A stretch of 37,465 nt of DNA from Comamonadaceae bacterium (GCA_947448745.1 CANFOQ010000029.1:1-37465); one strand, 5' to 3'; shown: positions 22,534 through 32,671, counted from the stretch's first letter. The notes: generated by a model not told the origin, from the sequence alone. Translations and numbers: made by a program.

Positions 22534-24474
22534 ATGACAAAACACACCCACGCCTTCCAAGCCGAAGTGGCCCAGCTGCTGCACCTGGTCACCCACTCCC
22601 TGTATTCCAACAAAGAAATCTTTTTGCGCGAGCTGATTTCCAACGCCTCGGACGCCTGCGACAAGTTGCGCTACGAGTCTTTGAACAACGCCGCTTTGCT
22701 GGAAGACACGCCCACACTTGATATTCGCGTGGCCTTCGACAAAGCCGCCAAGACGCTGACCATCAGCGACAACGGCATTGGCATGAGCCAGCAAGAAGCG
22801 ATTGACCACCTGGGCACGATCGCCAAAAGCGGCACCCGCGACTTCATGAGCAAGTTGAGCGGCGACCAGCAAACTGACGCCAAAGACCAAGGCTCACTCA
22901 TCGGTCAGTTCGGTGTGGGCTTTTACTCGGGCTTCATCGTGGCCGACAAGATCGTGGTGGAAACCCGCCGCGCGGGCTTGGCCGCGTCCGAGGGCGTGCG
23001 CTGGACGAGCGGGGGCAGCGGCGACTTCGAGGTGGAAACCATCACCCAAGACAAGCGCGGCAGCCACATCATTTTGCATTTGCGTGACGACGCCGAAGAG
23101 TTCTTAAGCAACTGGCAAATCAAAAGCATCATCGGCAAGTACGCCGACCACATCGCCCTGCCCATCCTGATGCGCAAGGAAGAATGGAAAGAAGGCGAGA
23201 ACGAGCAACCCGGTGAGATGGTGGTGACCGACGAATGGGAAACCGTCAACAAAGCCTCGGCCTTGTGGACCCGCCCGAAAAAAGACATCAGCGCCGAGCA
23301 GCACGCGGAGTTTTACAAAGCCATCAGCCACGACTTCGAGCCGCCGCTGGCTTGGAGCCACAACAAGGTGGAAGGCAGCACCGAGTACACGCAACTGCTG
23401 TACTTGCCCAGCAAAGCGCCGTTTGATTTGTGGAACCGCGACAAAAAAGGCGGCATCAAGCTGTATGTGAAACGCGTCTTCATCATGGACGACGCCGAAG
23501 CCTTGCTGCCCACCTACTTGCGCTTTGTCAAAGGCGTGGTGGACTCGGCCGATTTGCCTTTGAACGTGAGCCGCGAGCTGCTGCAAGAAAGCCGCGACGT
23601 CAAAGCCATCCGCGAGGGCAACACCCGCCGCGTGCTGTCCATGTTGGAAGACCTGGCCAAGCACGACGTGCCTGCGGCGGACGCCAGCGACGAGGACCAA
23701 CAAGACGCCGGCAAGTTCACCAAGTTTTACGCCGACTTTGGCGCGGTGTTGAAAGAAGGCTTGGGCGAAGACTTTGCCAACAAGGACAAGATCGCCAAGC
23801 TGCTGCGCTTTGCCAGCTCGACCACCGACACCGTGAGCGTGGGCTTTGCCGATTACAAAGCCCGCATGAAAGAAGGCCAAGAAGCCATTTTTTACATCAC
23901 GGCCGACAGCTTGGCCGCCGCCAAAAACAGCCCGCAGCTCGAGGTGTTCCGCAAAAAAGGCATCGAGGTGCTGCTGATGTCCGACCGGGTGGACGAATGG
24001 GCGCTGGGCTTCCTCAACGAGTTTGACGGCACCCCGCTGCAAAGCGTGGCCAAGGGCGCGTTTGACTTGGGCAAGCTGCAAGACGAGGCCGAGAAAAAAG
24101 CCGCCGAAGAAGCCGCTGAAACCTTCAAGCCGCTGCTGGCCAAGCTGAAAGAGGCGCTGAAAGACAAAGCCGACGATGTGCGCATCACCAGCCGCTTGGT
24201 GGACTCGCCCGCTTGCTTGGTGGTCAAAGACGACGCCATGTCTTTGCAACTGGCCCGCATGCTCAAGCAAGCCGGTCAAACCGCGCCGGAAAGCAAACCG
24301 ATTTTGGAAATCAACCCCGAGCACCCGCTGGTGAAAAAGCTGGACACGCCCGACGGTCAAATCCATTTCCACGACCTGGCGCACATCGTGTTTGACCAGG
24401 CCTTGCTGGCCGAAGGCGGCTTGCCAGCCGACCCGGCGGCGTATGTGAAAAGGGTGAATGCCTTGTTGGTTTAA
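22534..24474 (+). CDS. htpG: Hsp90-family chaperone HtpG
   Basis: 646 residues (E. coli HtpG 624). The N-terminal ATPase domain has the catalytic [15 protein letters not shown] (Glu33, Asn37), DNGIGM at 79-84 and [11 protein letters not shown] near 128. The middle domain contains [17 protein letters not shown], and the C-terminal dimerisation domain ends EHPLVKKLD and later VKRVNALLV. It is a cytosolic ATP-dependent chaperone. ATG 22534 gives the family N-terminus ([14 protein letters not shown]); an upstream in-frame ATG at 22495 falls on the -10 box. No clear Shine-Dalgarno sequence precedes the start. A sigma-32 type promoter upstream supports heat induction. It converges on srkA with the stops overlapping. 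Confidence 0.97.
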   Translation: MTKHTHAFQAEVAQLLHLVTHSLYSNKEIFLRELISNASDACDKLRYESLNNAALLEDTPTLDIRVAFDKAAKTLTISDNGIGMSQQEAIDHLGTIAKSGTRDFMSKLSGDQQTDAKDQGSLIGQFGVGFYSGFIVADKIVVETRRAGLAASEGVRWTSGGSGDFEVETITQDKRGSHIILHLRDDAEEFLSNWQIKSIIGKYADHIALPILMRKEEWKEGENEQPGEMVVTDEWETVNKASALWTRPKKDISAEQHAEFYKAISHDFEPPLAWSHNKVEGSTEYTQLLYLPSKAPFDLWNRDKKGGIKLYVKRVFIMDDAEALLPTYLRFVKGVVDSADLPLNVSRELLQESRDVKAIREGNTRRVLSMLEDLAKHDVPAADASDEDQQDAGKFTKFYADFGAVLKEGLGEDFANKDKIAKLLRFASSTTDTVSVGFADYKARMKEGQEAIFYITADSLAAAKNSPQLEVFRKKGIEVLLMSDRVDEWALGFLNEFDGTPLQSVAKGAFDLGKLQDEAEKKAAEEAAETFKPLLAKLKEALKDKADDVRITSRLVDSPACLVVKDDAMSLQLARMLKQAGQTAPESKPILEINPEHPLVKKLDTPDGQIHFHDLAHIVFDQALLAEGGLPADPAAYVKRVNALLV

Positions 24475-25460
24475 GCCATCAACTCGATCTGCTCCCGCAA
24501 GGTGTCGCACTGCCCACGCCAATAGTCGGCGGTGCCGAACCAAGGAAAGTGCATGGGAAAGGCCGGGTCGTCTTGGCGGCTGGCCAGCCAGGCGCTGTAG
24601 TGAATGATGCGCAGGGTGCGCAGCGGCTCGATCCACTGCACCTCTTGCATGTCAAACGGTCGCATGCTTTCGTAGCCTTCGAGCACGGTGAACAGTTTTT
24701 GGCGGCGTTCTTGTTCGTCACCGTGCAACAGCATCCACAGGTCTTGCACGGCGGGGCCCATGCGGGCGTCGTCCAAGTCCACGAAATGCGGACCGGCCTC
24801 GGGCAGGCCTTGCGGCGTCCACAAAATATTGCCGGGGTGGCAGTCGCCGTGCAGCCGCAAGCAGCGCACTTGCGCGGGCATTTTTTGGCGCACCCATTCC
24901 AATGCTTGGTTGCACAAGTCCAGCCACTGTTGCGCCACTTCAGGCGGCACCCAGTTTTCGCGCATCAGCAAGTCGCGTGAGGCTTCGCCAAAGGTGTGCA
25001 GGTTCAGCGCCGGGCGGTGCACAAAGGCCTGGCGTTCGCCCACCAAGTGCATGCGGGCCATCAGTCGGCCAATCCACATCAGCACCTCGGGGTCGTCCAA
25101 CTCGGGGGCGCGGCCACCACGGCAAGGGCTGACGCTGAACCAGAAATGCCCCTCCACGCCGTCATGCAGGATGCGGGCTTCGTGCAAGCGCAGGCCGTTC
25201 AAAGTGAGCGGCCCCACCACCGGAATGTCTTCGGCCATCAGCTCATCGGTGAAGGCGTGCTCCTCGCGAATTTGCGCTTCGCTCCAACGCCCGGGTCGGT
25301 AGAACTTGGCCACCACCGTACTGTCGTCGTCCAAATGCACTTGGTACACGCGGTTTTCATACGAGCTGAGCGCACTCAAGCGACCGTCCACCGGCAAGCC
25401 CAACACGCTCAAGGCGTCCAACACCACCGAGGGTGTCAAGGCTTGGTAGGGATGCGTCAC
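24471..25460 (-). CDS. srkA: Stress response kinase A (SrkA/YihE/RdoA)
   Basis: 329 residues, close to E. coli SrkA (328). It resembles choline/aminoglycoside kinases but phosphorylates protein Ser/Thr; in E. coli it counters MazEF-linked death under stress. Family motifs are [24 protein letters not shown] with the ATP-binding Lys, [13 protein letters not shown] holding the catalytic HGDxHxxN, and [20 protein letters not shown] holding the metal-binding Asp. The start is GTG at 25460, immediately after the DUF1840 stop (TAG-GTG); no ATG fits better. Its stop TAA at 24471-24473 overlaps the opposite-strand htpG stop within the palindrome TTAA. Confidence 0.93.
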   Translation of the reverse strand: MTHPYQALTPSVVLDALSVLGLPVDGRLSALSSYENRVYQVHLDDDSTVVAKFYRPGRWSEAQIREEHAFTDELMAEDIPVVGPLTLNGLRLHEARILHDGVEGHFWFSVSPCRGGRAPELDDPEVLMWIGRLMARMHLVGERQAFVHRPALNLHTFGEASRDLLMRENWVPPEVAQQWLDLCNQALEWVRQKMPAQVRCLRLHGDCHPGNILWTPQGLPEAGPHFVDLDDARMGPAVQDLWMLLHGDEQERRQKLFTVLEGYESMRPFDMQEVQWIEPLRTLRIIHYSAWLASRQDDPAFPMHFPWFGTADYWRGQCDTLREQIELMA

Positions 25461-25784
25461 CTACACGCCCCAGACGATGGGCTGAGCGGCTTGGTGACAG
25501 CGTTGCAGCATGTCGATGATGGGTTTGCTGCGCTGGCGAAGGCTGATGCCCTCGAGGCGCGGCGCGGGCTGGCCTTGTGCAGCGGCGTCGGCCACGGCCT
25601 GGGCTTGGGCGGCTTCTTGCTGCTCTACAGCGCGTTGCAAAGCCGCGATGGCGGCGGGCATCTCTGGGGCGTCGATGATGCCTTGGGGCCCAGGTGTTTT
25701 GCCAATGATGTGCAGGAACTGAACGCCTTGCGGCTCCAACAGAATCAGGTCGCCAGCGGCTTTGGATTTGAATTTGTAAAGCAT
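25461..25784 (-). CDS. DUF1840 domain protein
   Basis: 107 residues. The start MLYKFKSKAAGDLILLEP and the end PIIDMLQRCHQAAQPIVWGV are the two conserved blocks of DUF1840, a small cytoplasmic family seen mainly in Betaproteobacteria. The middle is Ala/Gln-rich and variable. Function is unknown. It is directly upstream of srkA and probably shares its transcript. Confidence 0.88.
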   Translation of the reverse strand: MLYKFKSKAAGDLILLEPQGVQFLHIIGKTPGPQGIIDAPEMPAAIAALQRAVEQQEAAQAQAVADAAAQGQPAPRLEGISLRQRSKPIIDMLQRCHQAAQPIVWGV

Positions 25785-25815
25785 GCGGCTATTGTGCGCT
25801 CAAGGGAAAACCCTC

Positions 25816-25841
25816 TGCGCTTTGGCGCATTCAAGGCTTGA
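25816..25841. promoter_or_regulatory. Two adjacent inverted repeats, candidate operator
   Basis: TGCGC-TTTG-GCGCA spans 25816-25829 and TCAAG-G-CTTGA spans 25831-25841, in the gap between the DUF1840 gene and the monooxygenase operon, which carries its own MarR gene. Either repeat could be the MarR site. A TTGACG at 25838-25843 might be a -35 box, but no good -10 follows. Confidence 0.3.
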
Positions 25842-25867
25842 CGTGATTTACTTTAGGCCTCAACAAT

Positions 25868-28159
25868 ATGGGCATGAACATTTTGTGCATTGGCGGTGGC
25901 CCCGCCGGTTTGTATTTCGCGCTGCTCATGAAGCAGCAAAACCCGTCCCACCAGATCACCGTGGTCGAGCGCAACCGCCCCTACGACACCTTTGGCTGGG
26001 GCGTGGTGTTCAGCGATCAAACCCTGCACAACCTGCAAGCCGCTGATGCGCACGCCGCCGAATTGATTGGCGATGCGTTCAACCACTGGGACGACATCGA
26101 GGTGTTTTTCAAAGGCCAGTCGGTGCGCTCCACCGGCCACGGCTTTTGCGGCATTGGGCGCAAGCACTTGCTCAACATCTTGCAGCAGCGTTGCGAAGAG
26201 CTGGAGGTGAAGCTGGTGTTTGAAACCGATGTGAGCGACGACCAAGCATTGGCGCTGCAGTACCAAGCCGACTTGGTGATCGCCAGCGATGGCTTGAACA
26301 GCCGCATCCGCACCCGCTATGCCGACACCTACCAACCCGACATCGATGTGCGCGATTGCCGCTTTGTTTGGTTGGGCACGCACAAAACTTTTGACGCCTT
26401 CACCTTCGCCTTCGAGCAAACCGAGCACGGCTGGTTTCAAGCCCACGCCTACAAGTACGACGAACACACTTCCACCTTCATTGTGGAAACGCCCGCATCG
26501 GTGTGGCAAGCGCACGGCATCGACCAGATGAACCAAGCAGAAGCGGTGGCGTTTTGTCAAAACCTGTTTGCCAAGTATTTGGACGGCCACGCATTGATGA
26601 GCAACGCGGCGCATTTGCGCGGCTCGGCCAATTGGATTCAATTTCCGCGCGTGATTTGCAACAACTGGGTGCATTGGGAAACACTGAACAACAAACGCAC
26701 ACCCTTTGTGTTGATGGGCGATGCGGCCCACACCGCGCATTACTCGATTGGCAGCGGCACCAAACTGGCGTTTGAAGACGCGATTGACTTGGCCAACACC
26801 TTTGCCCAGCACCCGGATGCCGACATGGCCACCGTGTTGAAAGCTTATGAAGCGCGGCGCAGTGTCGAGGTGTTGAAAATTCAAAACGCGGCCCGCAATT
26901 CCACCGAATGGTTTGAGCATGTGGACCGCTACACCCACATGGACATCGAGCAGTTTACCTATTCCTTGCTGACCCGCTCGCAACGCATCAGCCATGAAAA
27001 CCTGCGTGTGCGGGACCCGCAATGGTTGCAGCATTTCGAGGCCTGGTTGTCGGGTGGTCGCGCTGTGGTGCCCATGCTTTTGCCGTTCAGCCTGCGTGGC
27101 CTCAGTTTGAAAAACCGCATCGTCGTCTCGCCCATGGCCACTTACAAAGCGGTGGATGGCGTGGTGAACGACTTTCATTTGGTGCACCACGGTGCCCGCG
27201 CCTTGGGCGGTGCTGGTTTGGTGATGGTGGAGATGACCAGCCCAACGCCCGAGGGCCGCATCACACCGGGCTGCCCGGGCTTGTGGAACGACGAACAACA
27301 ACTGGCGTTCAAACGCATCACCGACTTTGTGCATGGCCAAGATGCACACATCGGCCTGCAGCTGGGTCACAGTGGCGCGAAGGGCTCCACGCAGCTGGGC
27401 TGGGAAGCGATGGATGAACCCTTGCTGGCCCACAACTGGCCCTTGATGGCCGCAAGCGATGTGCCCTATGGACCGAACAACCAAACACCTCGCGCCATGA
27501 CCACCGACGACATGCAAACACTGACAGCAGCGTTTGTGGCCGCCACGCGGCGTGCCGATGCCGCCGGCTTTGATGCCTTGGAATTGCACTGTGCCCACGG
27601 CTATCTGTTGTCGGGTTTTATTTGCCCCTTGACCAACCACCGCAGCGACGAGTTCGGTGGCAGCTTGGCCAACCGTTGTCGCTACCCCTTGCAAGTGTTT
27701 CAAGCCATGCGGGCTGTGTGGCCTGCCAACAAACCCATGAGTGTGCGCATCTCGGCGCACGACTGGGCGCCGGGTGGCAACACGGATGACGATGCGGTGG
27801 AGATGGCCCAATTGTTCAAAGCCGCCGGTTGTGATTTGATCGATGTGTCGTCCGGTCAAACCACCCGCGCGGCCAAGCCGGTTTATGGCCGCATGTACCA
27901 AACACCGTTTGCCGACCGCATCCGCAACGAGGTGCACATCGCCACCATGGCGGTGGGTGCGATCAGCGAAGCCGACCATGCCAACAGCATCATCGCGGCA
28001 GGCCGCGCAGATTTGTGCGCCATCGCCCGCCCGCACTTGGCCGATCCGAATTGGACCCTGCACGAAGCCGCCAAATTGGGCAGCCGCGATCTGGTCTGGC
28101 CCCAGCCGTATGAAAGCGGCCGCGATCAACTCTACCGATTACTTCAAACAACACGCTGA
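25868..28159 (+). CDS. Fused FAD monooxygenase/Old Yellow Enzyme, 2-aminobenzoyl-CoA (or salicylyl-CoA) monooxygenase type
   Basis: 763 residues in two parts. Residues 1-~390 form a flavin monooxygenase: nucleotide motif [44 protein letters not shown], and FAD-binding [20 protein letters not shown]. Residues ~398-763 form an Old Yellow Enzyme domain: [64 protein letters not shown]. This fusion is known from Azoarcus evansii 2-aminobenzoyl-CoA monooxygenase/reductase, which hydroxylates and then reduces anthraniloyl-CoA to a non-aromatic enamine, and from salicylyl-CoA 5-hydroxylases. The acyl-CoA dehydrogenase, hydratase and RidA-like neighbours favour the aminobenzoyl substrate. ATG 25868 is preferred over ATG 25874 because of spacing to AGG at 25855. 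Confidence 0.9.
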   Translation: MGMNILCIGGGPAGLYFALLMKQQNPSHQITVVERNRPYDTFGWGVVFSDQTLHNLQAADAHAAELIGDAFNHWDDIEVFFKGQSVRSTGHGFCGIGRKHLLNILQQRCEELEVKLVFETDVSDDQALALQYQADLVIASDGLNSRIRTRYADTYQPDIDVRDCRFVWLGTHKTFDAFTFAFEQTEHGWFQAHAYKYDEHTSTFIVETPASVWQAHGIDQMNQAEAVAFCQNLFAKYLDGHALMSNAAHLRGSANWIQFPRVICNNWVHWETLNNKRTPFVLMGDAAHTAHYSIGSGTKLAFEDAIDLANTFAQHPDADMATVLKAYEARRSVEVLKIQNAARNSTEWFEHVDRYTHMDIEQFTYSLLTRSQRISHENLRVRDPQWLQHFEAWLSGGRAVVPMLLPFSLRGLSLKNRIVVSPMATYKAVDGVVNDFHLVHHGARALGGAGLVMVEMTSPTPEGRITPGCPGLWNDEQQLAFKRITDFVHGQDAHIGLQLGHSGAKGSTQLGWEAMDEPLLAHNWPLMAASDVPYGPNNQTPRAMTTDDMQTLTAAFVAATRRADAAGFDALELHCAHGYLLSGFICPLTNHRSDEFGGSLANRCRYPLQVFQAMRAVWPANKPMSVRISAHDWAPGGNTDDDAVEMAQLFKAAGCDLIDVSSGQTTRAAKPVYGRMYQTPFADRIRNEVHIATMAVGAISEADHANSIIAAGRADLCAIARPHLADPNWTLHEAAKLGSRDLVWPQPYESGRDQLYRLLQTTR

Positions 28160-28161
28160 CC

Positions 28162-28629
28162 ATGGACCTTGAAGCCCGCGCCCACAGCAACCACCCCGAA
28201 GCCCTGCGCCTGTGGTTGCGCATGCTCACCTGCACCCAGCTCATTGAAAAAAAAGTGCGCACCGGATTGCGCGATGAGTTCAGCACCACCTTGCCGCGCT
28301 TTGATTTGTTGGCGCAGCTTGAGCGCGAACCGCAAGGCATGAAGATGACCGAGCTGTCGCGCCGCATGATGGTGACCAGCGGCAACATCACACCCGTGAC
28401 CGACCAGTTGGTGAAAGAGGGCTTGATTGAGCGCAGCAGCGTGGACGGCGACCGCCGAGCATGGTTGATTCGACTCACGCCTGCGGGCCGCGCCCTGTTT
28501 AAAAAAATGGCCAAGCGCCACGAGGCTTGGATTGTTCAAGCATTCGACACCCTAAGCAGCAAAGAACTGCAATCCCTGCATGGCTTGCTTGGTCGCGTCA
28601 AACAACACAGTGCCACGGAGACTTCATGA
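28162..28629 (+). CDS. MarR-family transcriptional regulator
   Basis: 155 residues. A winged-helix core includes [27 protein letters not shown], followed by the beta-wing [17 protein letters not shown], which is the standard MarR DxR wing. Dimerisation helices flank it. MarR proteins in aromatic-acid clusters are usually repressors released by an acyl-CoA or free acid. It is two bases after the monooxygenase stop and overlaps the next gene by ATGA, so it would be made with its own target operon and probably autoregulates. Confidence 0.9.
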   Translation: MDLEARAHSNHPEALRLWLRMLTCTQLIEKKVRTGLRDEFSTTLPRFDLLAQLEREPQGMKMTELSRRMMVTSGNITPVTDQLVKEGLIERSSVDGDRRAWLIRLTPAGRALFKKMAKRHEAWIVQAFDTLSSKELQSLHGLLGRVKQHSATETS

Positions 28630-29483
28630 AACACCACATTCCCGAACAAAACCCCATGCGTGGGCAATACCAAGCCTTGGCACAACAAGCCGCCGCGCAT
28701 TTTTCGTGGGCCTGTGATGCCCACGGTGTGGCCACCATCACCTTGAACCGACCCGAGCGCAAAAACCCTCTCACCTTCGCGTCCTACGCCGAGTTGCGTG
28801 ATTTGTTTGTGCAACTGCGTGTGGCCACCGATGTGCGCGTGGTGGTGTTGCAAGGCGCGGGTGGCAACTTTTGCTCGGGCGGTGATGTGCACGAAATCAT
28901 CGGCCCCCTCACCAAGATGACCATGCCCGAGTTGCTGGCCTTCACCCGCATGACCGGCGACTTGGTGAAAGCCATGCGCCTGTGCCCACAGCCCATCGTG
29001 GCCGCCATTGATGGTGTGTGTGCCGGTGCTGGTGCCATGTTGGCCTTGGCCTCAGACATGCGATTGGGCAGCACCACCACCAAGGTGTCGTATTTGTTTT
29101 CACGCGTGGGCTTGGCCGGTGCCGACATGGGTGCTTGCAGTTTGTTGCCGCGCGTGATTGGCCAAGGACGGGCCAGTGAATTGCTGTTCACCGGCCGCGC
29201 CATGACGGCGGCGGAAGGACTGGCCTGGGGCTTTTTCAACAGCTTGCACGAGGCGGATGCGCTGCGTGCCGCCGCCCACAGTGTGGCGCTTGGTTTGGCA
29301 CAAGGCCCCAGCTTCGCCCACGGCATGACCAAAACCATGTTGCACCAAGAGTGGTCGATGACGCTGGACCAAGCCATCGAAGCCGAAGCGCAAGCGCAAG
29401 CGATTTGCATGCAAACCCAAGATTTCCACCGCGCCTATGAAGCCTTCGCGGCCAAACAACAACCTGTGTTTCAAGGTGATTGA
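28626..29483 (+). CDS. Enoyl-CoA hydratase/isomerase-family protein lacking the usual Glu pair
   Basis: 285 residues from ATG 28626 (ATGA overlap with the MarR gene); a frame reaching back to 28527 is inside marR. Crotonase oxyanion-hole segments are [11 protein letters not shown] near 81-91 and [13 protein letters not shown] at 132-144. In classical hydratases two Glu are catalytic; here the aligned positions are Met138 and Arg160. Instead, Asp167 in [16 protein letters not shown] sits where PaaG-type isomerases have their acid (GLxPDxG). It likely acts on a cyclic CoA ester in the pathway, as hydratase, isomerase or ring-opening enzyme; which one cannot be told from sequence. Confidence 0.87.
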   Translation: MKHHIPEQNPMRGQYQALAQQAAAHFSWACDAHGVATITLNRPERKNPLTFASYAELRDLFVQLRVATDVRVVVLQGAGGNFCSGGDVHEIIGPLTKMTMPELLAFTRMTGDLVKAMRLCPQPIVAAIDGVCAGAGAMLALASDMRLGSTTTKVSYLFSRVGLAGADMGACSLLPRVIGQGRASELLFTGRAMTAAEGLAWGFFNSLHEADALRAAAHSVALGLAQGPSFAHGMTKTMLHQEWSMTLDQAIEAEAQAQAICMQTQDFHRAYEAFAAKQQPVFQGD

Positions 29484-29484
29484 G

Positions 29485-30654
29485 ATGAACGCCCATTGGC
29501 AACTGCCATTTTTTGAAGACCGCCACCGTGACTTGGCCACGGCCTTGCACGCTTGGATGCAAGACCAGCATGTGCACGAAGCGGATGACCGCACTGCTTG
29601 CCGCGAATGGGTGCAGCGTCTTGGCGATGCGGGTTGGTTGCGCTATGTCGTCACCTCGGCGCACGGTGGGGCTTGGGACACCTTGGATTCACGCGCCTTG
29701 GTCATCATCCGCGAAACCTTGTCGCAGTATTCACCCTTGGCAGACTTTGCATTTGCCATGCAAGGCTTGGGCAGTGGGGCCATCACTTTGGCGGGCACGC
29801 CAACCCAACAAGCGCACTATCTGCCAGCGGTGGCGCGTGGCGACATGATTGCCGCGTTTGCGCTCAGTGAGCCGGATGCGGGCTCGGATGTGGCCGGCAT
29901 GCAAACCCATGCCAGCCCTGTTGCCAACGGCTTTGTCATGAACGGCTGCAAGACCTGGATCAGCAATGGCGGCTTGGCGCATTTTTATGTGGTGTTTGCC
30001 AAAACCGATGTGACAGCAGGTGCGCGTGGCATCACCGCCTTCATCGTGAACGCAGACAGTCCTGGTTTGAATGACGATACGCACTTGCAGGTCATGTCGC
30101 CGCATCCCTTGGCCACCTTGCATTTCGACCACTGCGCGTTGCCCGCTTCTTCGCAATTGGGCGATTTGAATGGCGGCTTCAAGTTGGCGATGCGCACCTT
30201 GGATATTTTTCGCGCGTCCGTCGCGGGTGCCGCATTGGGCATGGGCCGGCGTGCTTTGATTGAGGCCCTTCACTACACGCAACAACGCCAGATGTTTGGC
30301 AAGCACTTGGCCGACTTTCAATTGACGCAAGCGCGACTGGGTGACATGGCTTGTTTGTTGGAGGCGGGCGCACTCCTGACCTACCGTGCGGCTTGGCTGC
30401 GCGACACCTTGGGCAGCGATGGCGTGGCTGCGGCGGCCTACACCCAGGCGGCGGCCATGGCCAAACTCACCGCCACCGAAAACGCTTCCAAGGTGATTGA
30501 CATGGCGCTGCAAATGCACGGCGGCACGGGCGTAATGGTCGGCAACAAACTGGAGTCCTTGTACCGTGACATTCGTTCTTTGCGCATTTACGAAGGCGCT
30601 TCTGAAGTGCAGCAACTCATCATCGGCAAGTCGGTGCTCAAAGGCACCACATGA
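29485..30654 (+). CDS. Acyl-CoA dehydrogenase
   Basis: 389 residues from ATG 29485, one base after the hydratase-family stop; the frame is open further upstream but inside that gene. FAD and substrate motifs are AFALSEPDAGSDVAGM, KTWISNGGLAHFYVVFAKT, QRQMFGKHLADFQLTQARLGDM, and MALQMHGGTGVM. The catalytic base is likely Glu370 in RIYEGASEVQQLIIG, the same place as in medium-chain dehydrogenases. It would introduce a double bond alpha-beta to a CoA ester, passing electrons to ETF. In context the substrate is probably an alicyclic CoA ester formed after dearomatisation. Confidence 0.92.
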   Translation: MNAHWQLPFFEDRHRDLATALHAWMQDQHVHEADDRTACREWVQRLGDAGWLRYVVTSAHGGAWDTLDSRALVIIRETLSQYSPLADFAFAMQGLGSGAITLAGTPTQQAHYLPAVARGDMIAAFALSEPDAGSDVAGMQTHASPVANGFVMNGCKTWISNGGLAHFYVVFAKTDVTAGARGITAFIVNADSPGLNDDTHLQVMSPHPLATLHFDHCALPASSQLGDLNGGFKLAMRTLDIFRASVAGAALGMGRRALIEALHYTQQRQMFGKHLADFQLTQARLGDMACLLEAGALLTYRAAWLRDTLGSDGVAAAAYTQAAAMAKLTATENASKVIDMALQMHGGTGVMVGNKLESLYRDIRSLRIYEGASEVQQLIIGKSVLKGTT

Positions 30655-32267
30655 GCGCCCAAAGCGATCGGTTTGTGCATGATCGCTTGCCACCCCACGC
30701 GGCGTGGCCGCAGTTTTTGTACCCGGCTGGTTCCCCCACAGGTGACGATGTGTTGAACGTGGTGACCGAACTGCTGGACAAAGCCTTGACGCAGCCCTGG
30801 GCGGATGCGCCGCTGTTTCGCTCTGCTTCCGAAACACTGAGCTACCGGCAAGCACAGGCCTTGGTGAACCAGCGTGCGCATTGCTTGATTCATGTCTTGG
30901 GGCTTGTGCCTGGCAACCGTGTTTTGATTCGCGGCACCAACTCGATTGGTTTTGCACTGTGTTGGTTGGCCGTGGTTAAAGCAGGTTTGATTGCGGTGTC
31001 CACCATGCCCATGCTGCGTGCCAAGGAGTTGTGCGAGGTCATCGACAAAGCACAGCCTGTGTTGGCGGTGTGTGATGTTGCGTTGGCCGATGAATTGACA
31101 TTGGCGCAGCAGCAATGCCCTGTCTTGTCTTCGGTGGTTGTGTTTGGCGACGCGCATTTGACCGGTGGATTGGAACAGTTGTCAGGTGCTTTGCCTACGG
31201 TGTTCGAGGCTTGCCCCACCACTGGCGATGACATCGCCATCCTCGCCTTCACCTCCGGCACCACCGGTTCGCCCAAGGCGGCATGTCATTCGCATTTGGA
31301 TGTGTGGTCGGCTTGTCAGGCATGGCCTTTGTCGGTGCTGAACATGTCCGCTGCTGACATCGTGCTGGGCACACCGCCCCTGGCTTTCACCTTTGGTTTG
31401 GGTGGTTTGTTGTTGTTTCCCATGGTGGCTGGTGCCTCTGTGTATTACCCCAGCGGCCCGTTGAACCCTGAATCCATGTTGCGTGCCCTGCAAGACGCTG
31501 GCTGCACGATTTGCTACACCGCACCCACCTTTTACCGACAAATGGCACCCCTCATCGCCGCCACCTCGGTGCCGAGTTTGCGCGTGAGCGTGAGTGCCGG
31601 TGAAGCTTTGCCCGACACCACACGACAGCTTTGGAAACAAGCCTGTGGCATTGAGATGCTCGACGGCATTGGGGCCACCGAGATGTTTCACATCTTTATT
31701 TCTTCACCCCCTGATCGTGTGCGCTCGGGCAGCATGGGCCAGGTGGTGCCAGGCTATGAAGCCTGTGTGTTGGATGAACACGGCTTGGTGCTTCCAGCCG
31801 GTCAGATGGGTCGCTTGGCGGTGCGCGGCCCAACCGGTTGCAAATACTTGGACGATGCACGACAAGCCACCTATGTGCAAGGCGGCTGGAATTTTCCGGG
31901 TGATGCCGTTATTCAAGACATCGATGGCTATTTCCATTACCAGTCCCGCGCCGACGACATGATCATCAGCGCGGGCTACAACATTGCAGGCCCAGAAGTG
32001 GAAGAGGCCCTGCTGAAGCACCCTGCTGTTTTGGAATGCGCCGTGGTGGGCAAGCCTGACACAGAGCGTGGCATGGTGGTGCAAGCCTTTTGTGTGTTGA
32101 GCGATGGTTTTGTGGCCCATGAAGACCTCGTGAAAACCTTGCAAGACCATGTGAAGCAGTCTCTGGCTCCCTACAAGTACCCGCGTGAAGTGGTTTTTTT
32201 AGCAACCCTGCCGCGCACACCCACAGGCAAATTACAGCGCTTCAAACTGCGCTCATCTCTTATTTGA
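30651..32267 (+). CDS. Aryl-CoA ligase, 2-aminobenzoate/benzoate-CoA ligase type
   Basis: 538 residues. P-loop TSGTTGSPK at 201-209, preceded by ILAF; DGIGATEMFHIF for the aryl and adenine site; GGWNFPGDA and YQSRADDMIISAGYNIAGPEVEE for the hinge; and the catalytic Lys527 in RTPTGKLQR. Length and motifs fit benzoate- and 2-aminobenzoate-CoA ligases. It activates the aromatic acid for the monooxygenase encoded five genes upstream. ATG overlaps the dehydrogenase stop (30651-30654). Substrate preference between anthranilate, salicylate and benzoate is inferred from neighbours only. Confidence 0.88.
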   Translation: MSAQSDRFVHDRLPPHAAWPQFLYPAGSPTGDDVLNVVTELLDKALTQPWADAPLFRSASETLSYRQAQALVNQRAHCLIHVLGLVPGNRVLIRGTNSIGFALCWLAVVKAGLIAVSTMPMLRAKELCEVIDKAQPVLAVCDVALADELTLAQQQCPVLSSVVVFGDAHLTGGLEQLSGALPTVFEACPTTGDDIAILAFTSGTTGSPKAACHSHLDVWSACQAWPLSVLNMSAADIVLGTPPLAFTFGLGGLLLFPMVAGASVYYPSGPLNPESMLRALQDAGCTICYTAPTFYRQMAPLIAATSVPSLRVSVSAGEALPDTTRQLWKQACGIEMLDGIGATEMFHIFISSPPDRVRSGSMGQVVPGYEACVLDEHGLVLPAGQMGRLAVRGPTGCKYLDDARQATYVQGGWNFPGDAVIQDIDGYFHYQSRADDMIISAGYNIAGPEVEEALLKHPAVLECAVVGKPDTERGMVVQAFCVLSDGFVAHEDLVKTLQDHVKQSLAPYKYPREVVFLATLPRTPTGKLQRFKLRSSLI

Positions 32268-32275
32268 AAGCACTT

Positions 32276-32671
32276 ATGCACACTGTTTTACTGCCTGAAG
32301 GCTGGGAGCGTCCCAAAGGTTATGCCAATGGCATTGCTGCGCGTGGCACACAGATTTTTGTCGGCGGCCAAATTGGTTGGAATGCCCAACAGCAATTTGA
32401 GTCCGACGATTTTGTGATGCAAACCGCACAAGCATTGCGCAATGTGTTGGCGGTGCTGCACGCGGCCCACGCTGGTCCACAACACATGGTGCGCATGACT
32501 TGGTACATCACCGACCGCGACACCTATGCATCGCGATTGGCCGAGATCGGCGCGGTCTATCGTGAAGTATTGGGCAAGCACTTTCCCGCCATGACCTGCG
32601 TGGTGGTGAAAGCCTTGGTGGAGGAACGTGCCTTGGTGGAAATTGAAGTGACCGCCGTGCTGCCCGATTGA
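32276..32671 (+). CDS. RidA-family (YjgF/UK114) protein without the canonical arginine
   Basis: 131 residues from ATG 32276; an in-frame TTG at 32264 overlapping the ligase stop would add four. RidA fold features are YANGIAARGTQIFVGGQIGWN near the N-terminus and the terminal VEIEVTAVLPD strand. Canonical RidA enamine/imine deaminases use Arg105 in an ARLP segment; the matching stretch here is VKALVEERALVEIE, with Leu at that place, so this is a divergent branch. Known relatives include 2-aminomuconate deaminases of aminophenol breakdown. As last gene of an anthraniloyl-CoA type operon, it could hydrolyse the enamine formed by the monooxygenase. That role is inference. Confidence 0.85.
   Translation: MHTVLLPEGWERPKGYANGIAARGTQIFVGGQIGWNAQQQFESDDFVMQTAQALRNVLAVLHAAHAGPQHMVRMTWYITDRDTYASRLAEIGAVYREVLGKHFPAMTCVVVKALVEERALVEIEVTAVLPD

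Noticed and set aside
23104..24636. 510-codon minus-strand frame within htpG and srkA
   Set aside because: Antisense to htpG, low-complexity composition, no motif.
25853..28129. 758-codon open frame on the minus strand opposite the monooxygenase gene
   Set aside because: It mirrors the real gene almost end to end, has a His/Gly/Gln/Val-rich composition with no domain, and arises from the codon bias of the GC-rich plus strand. The plus-strand product has clear motifs throughout.
29731..30957. 408-codon minus-strand frame opposite the acyl-CoA dehydrogenase
   Set aside because: Crosses the boundary of two coupled plus-strand genes and has no domain.
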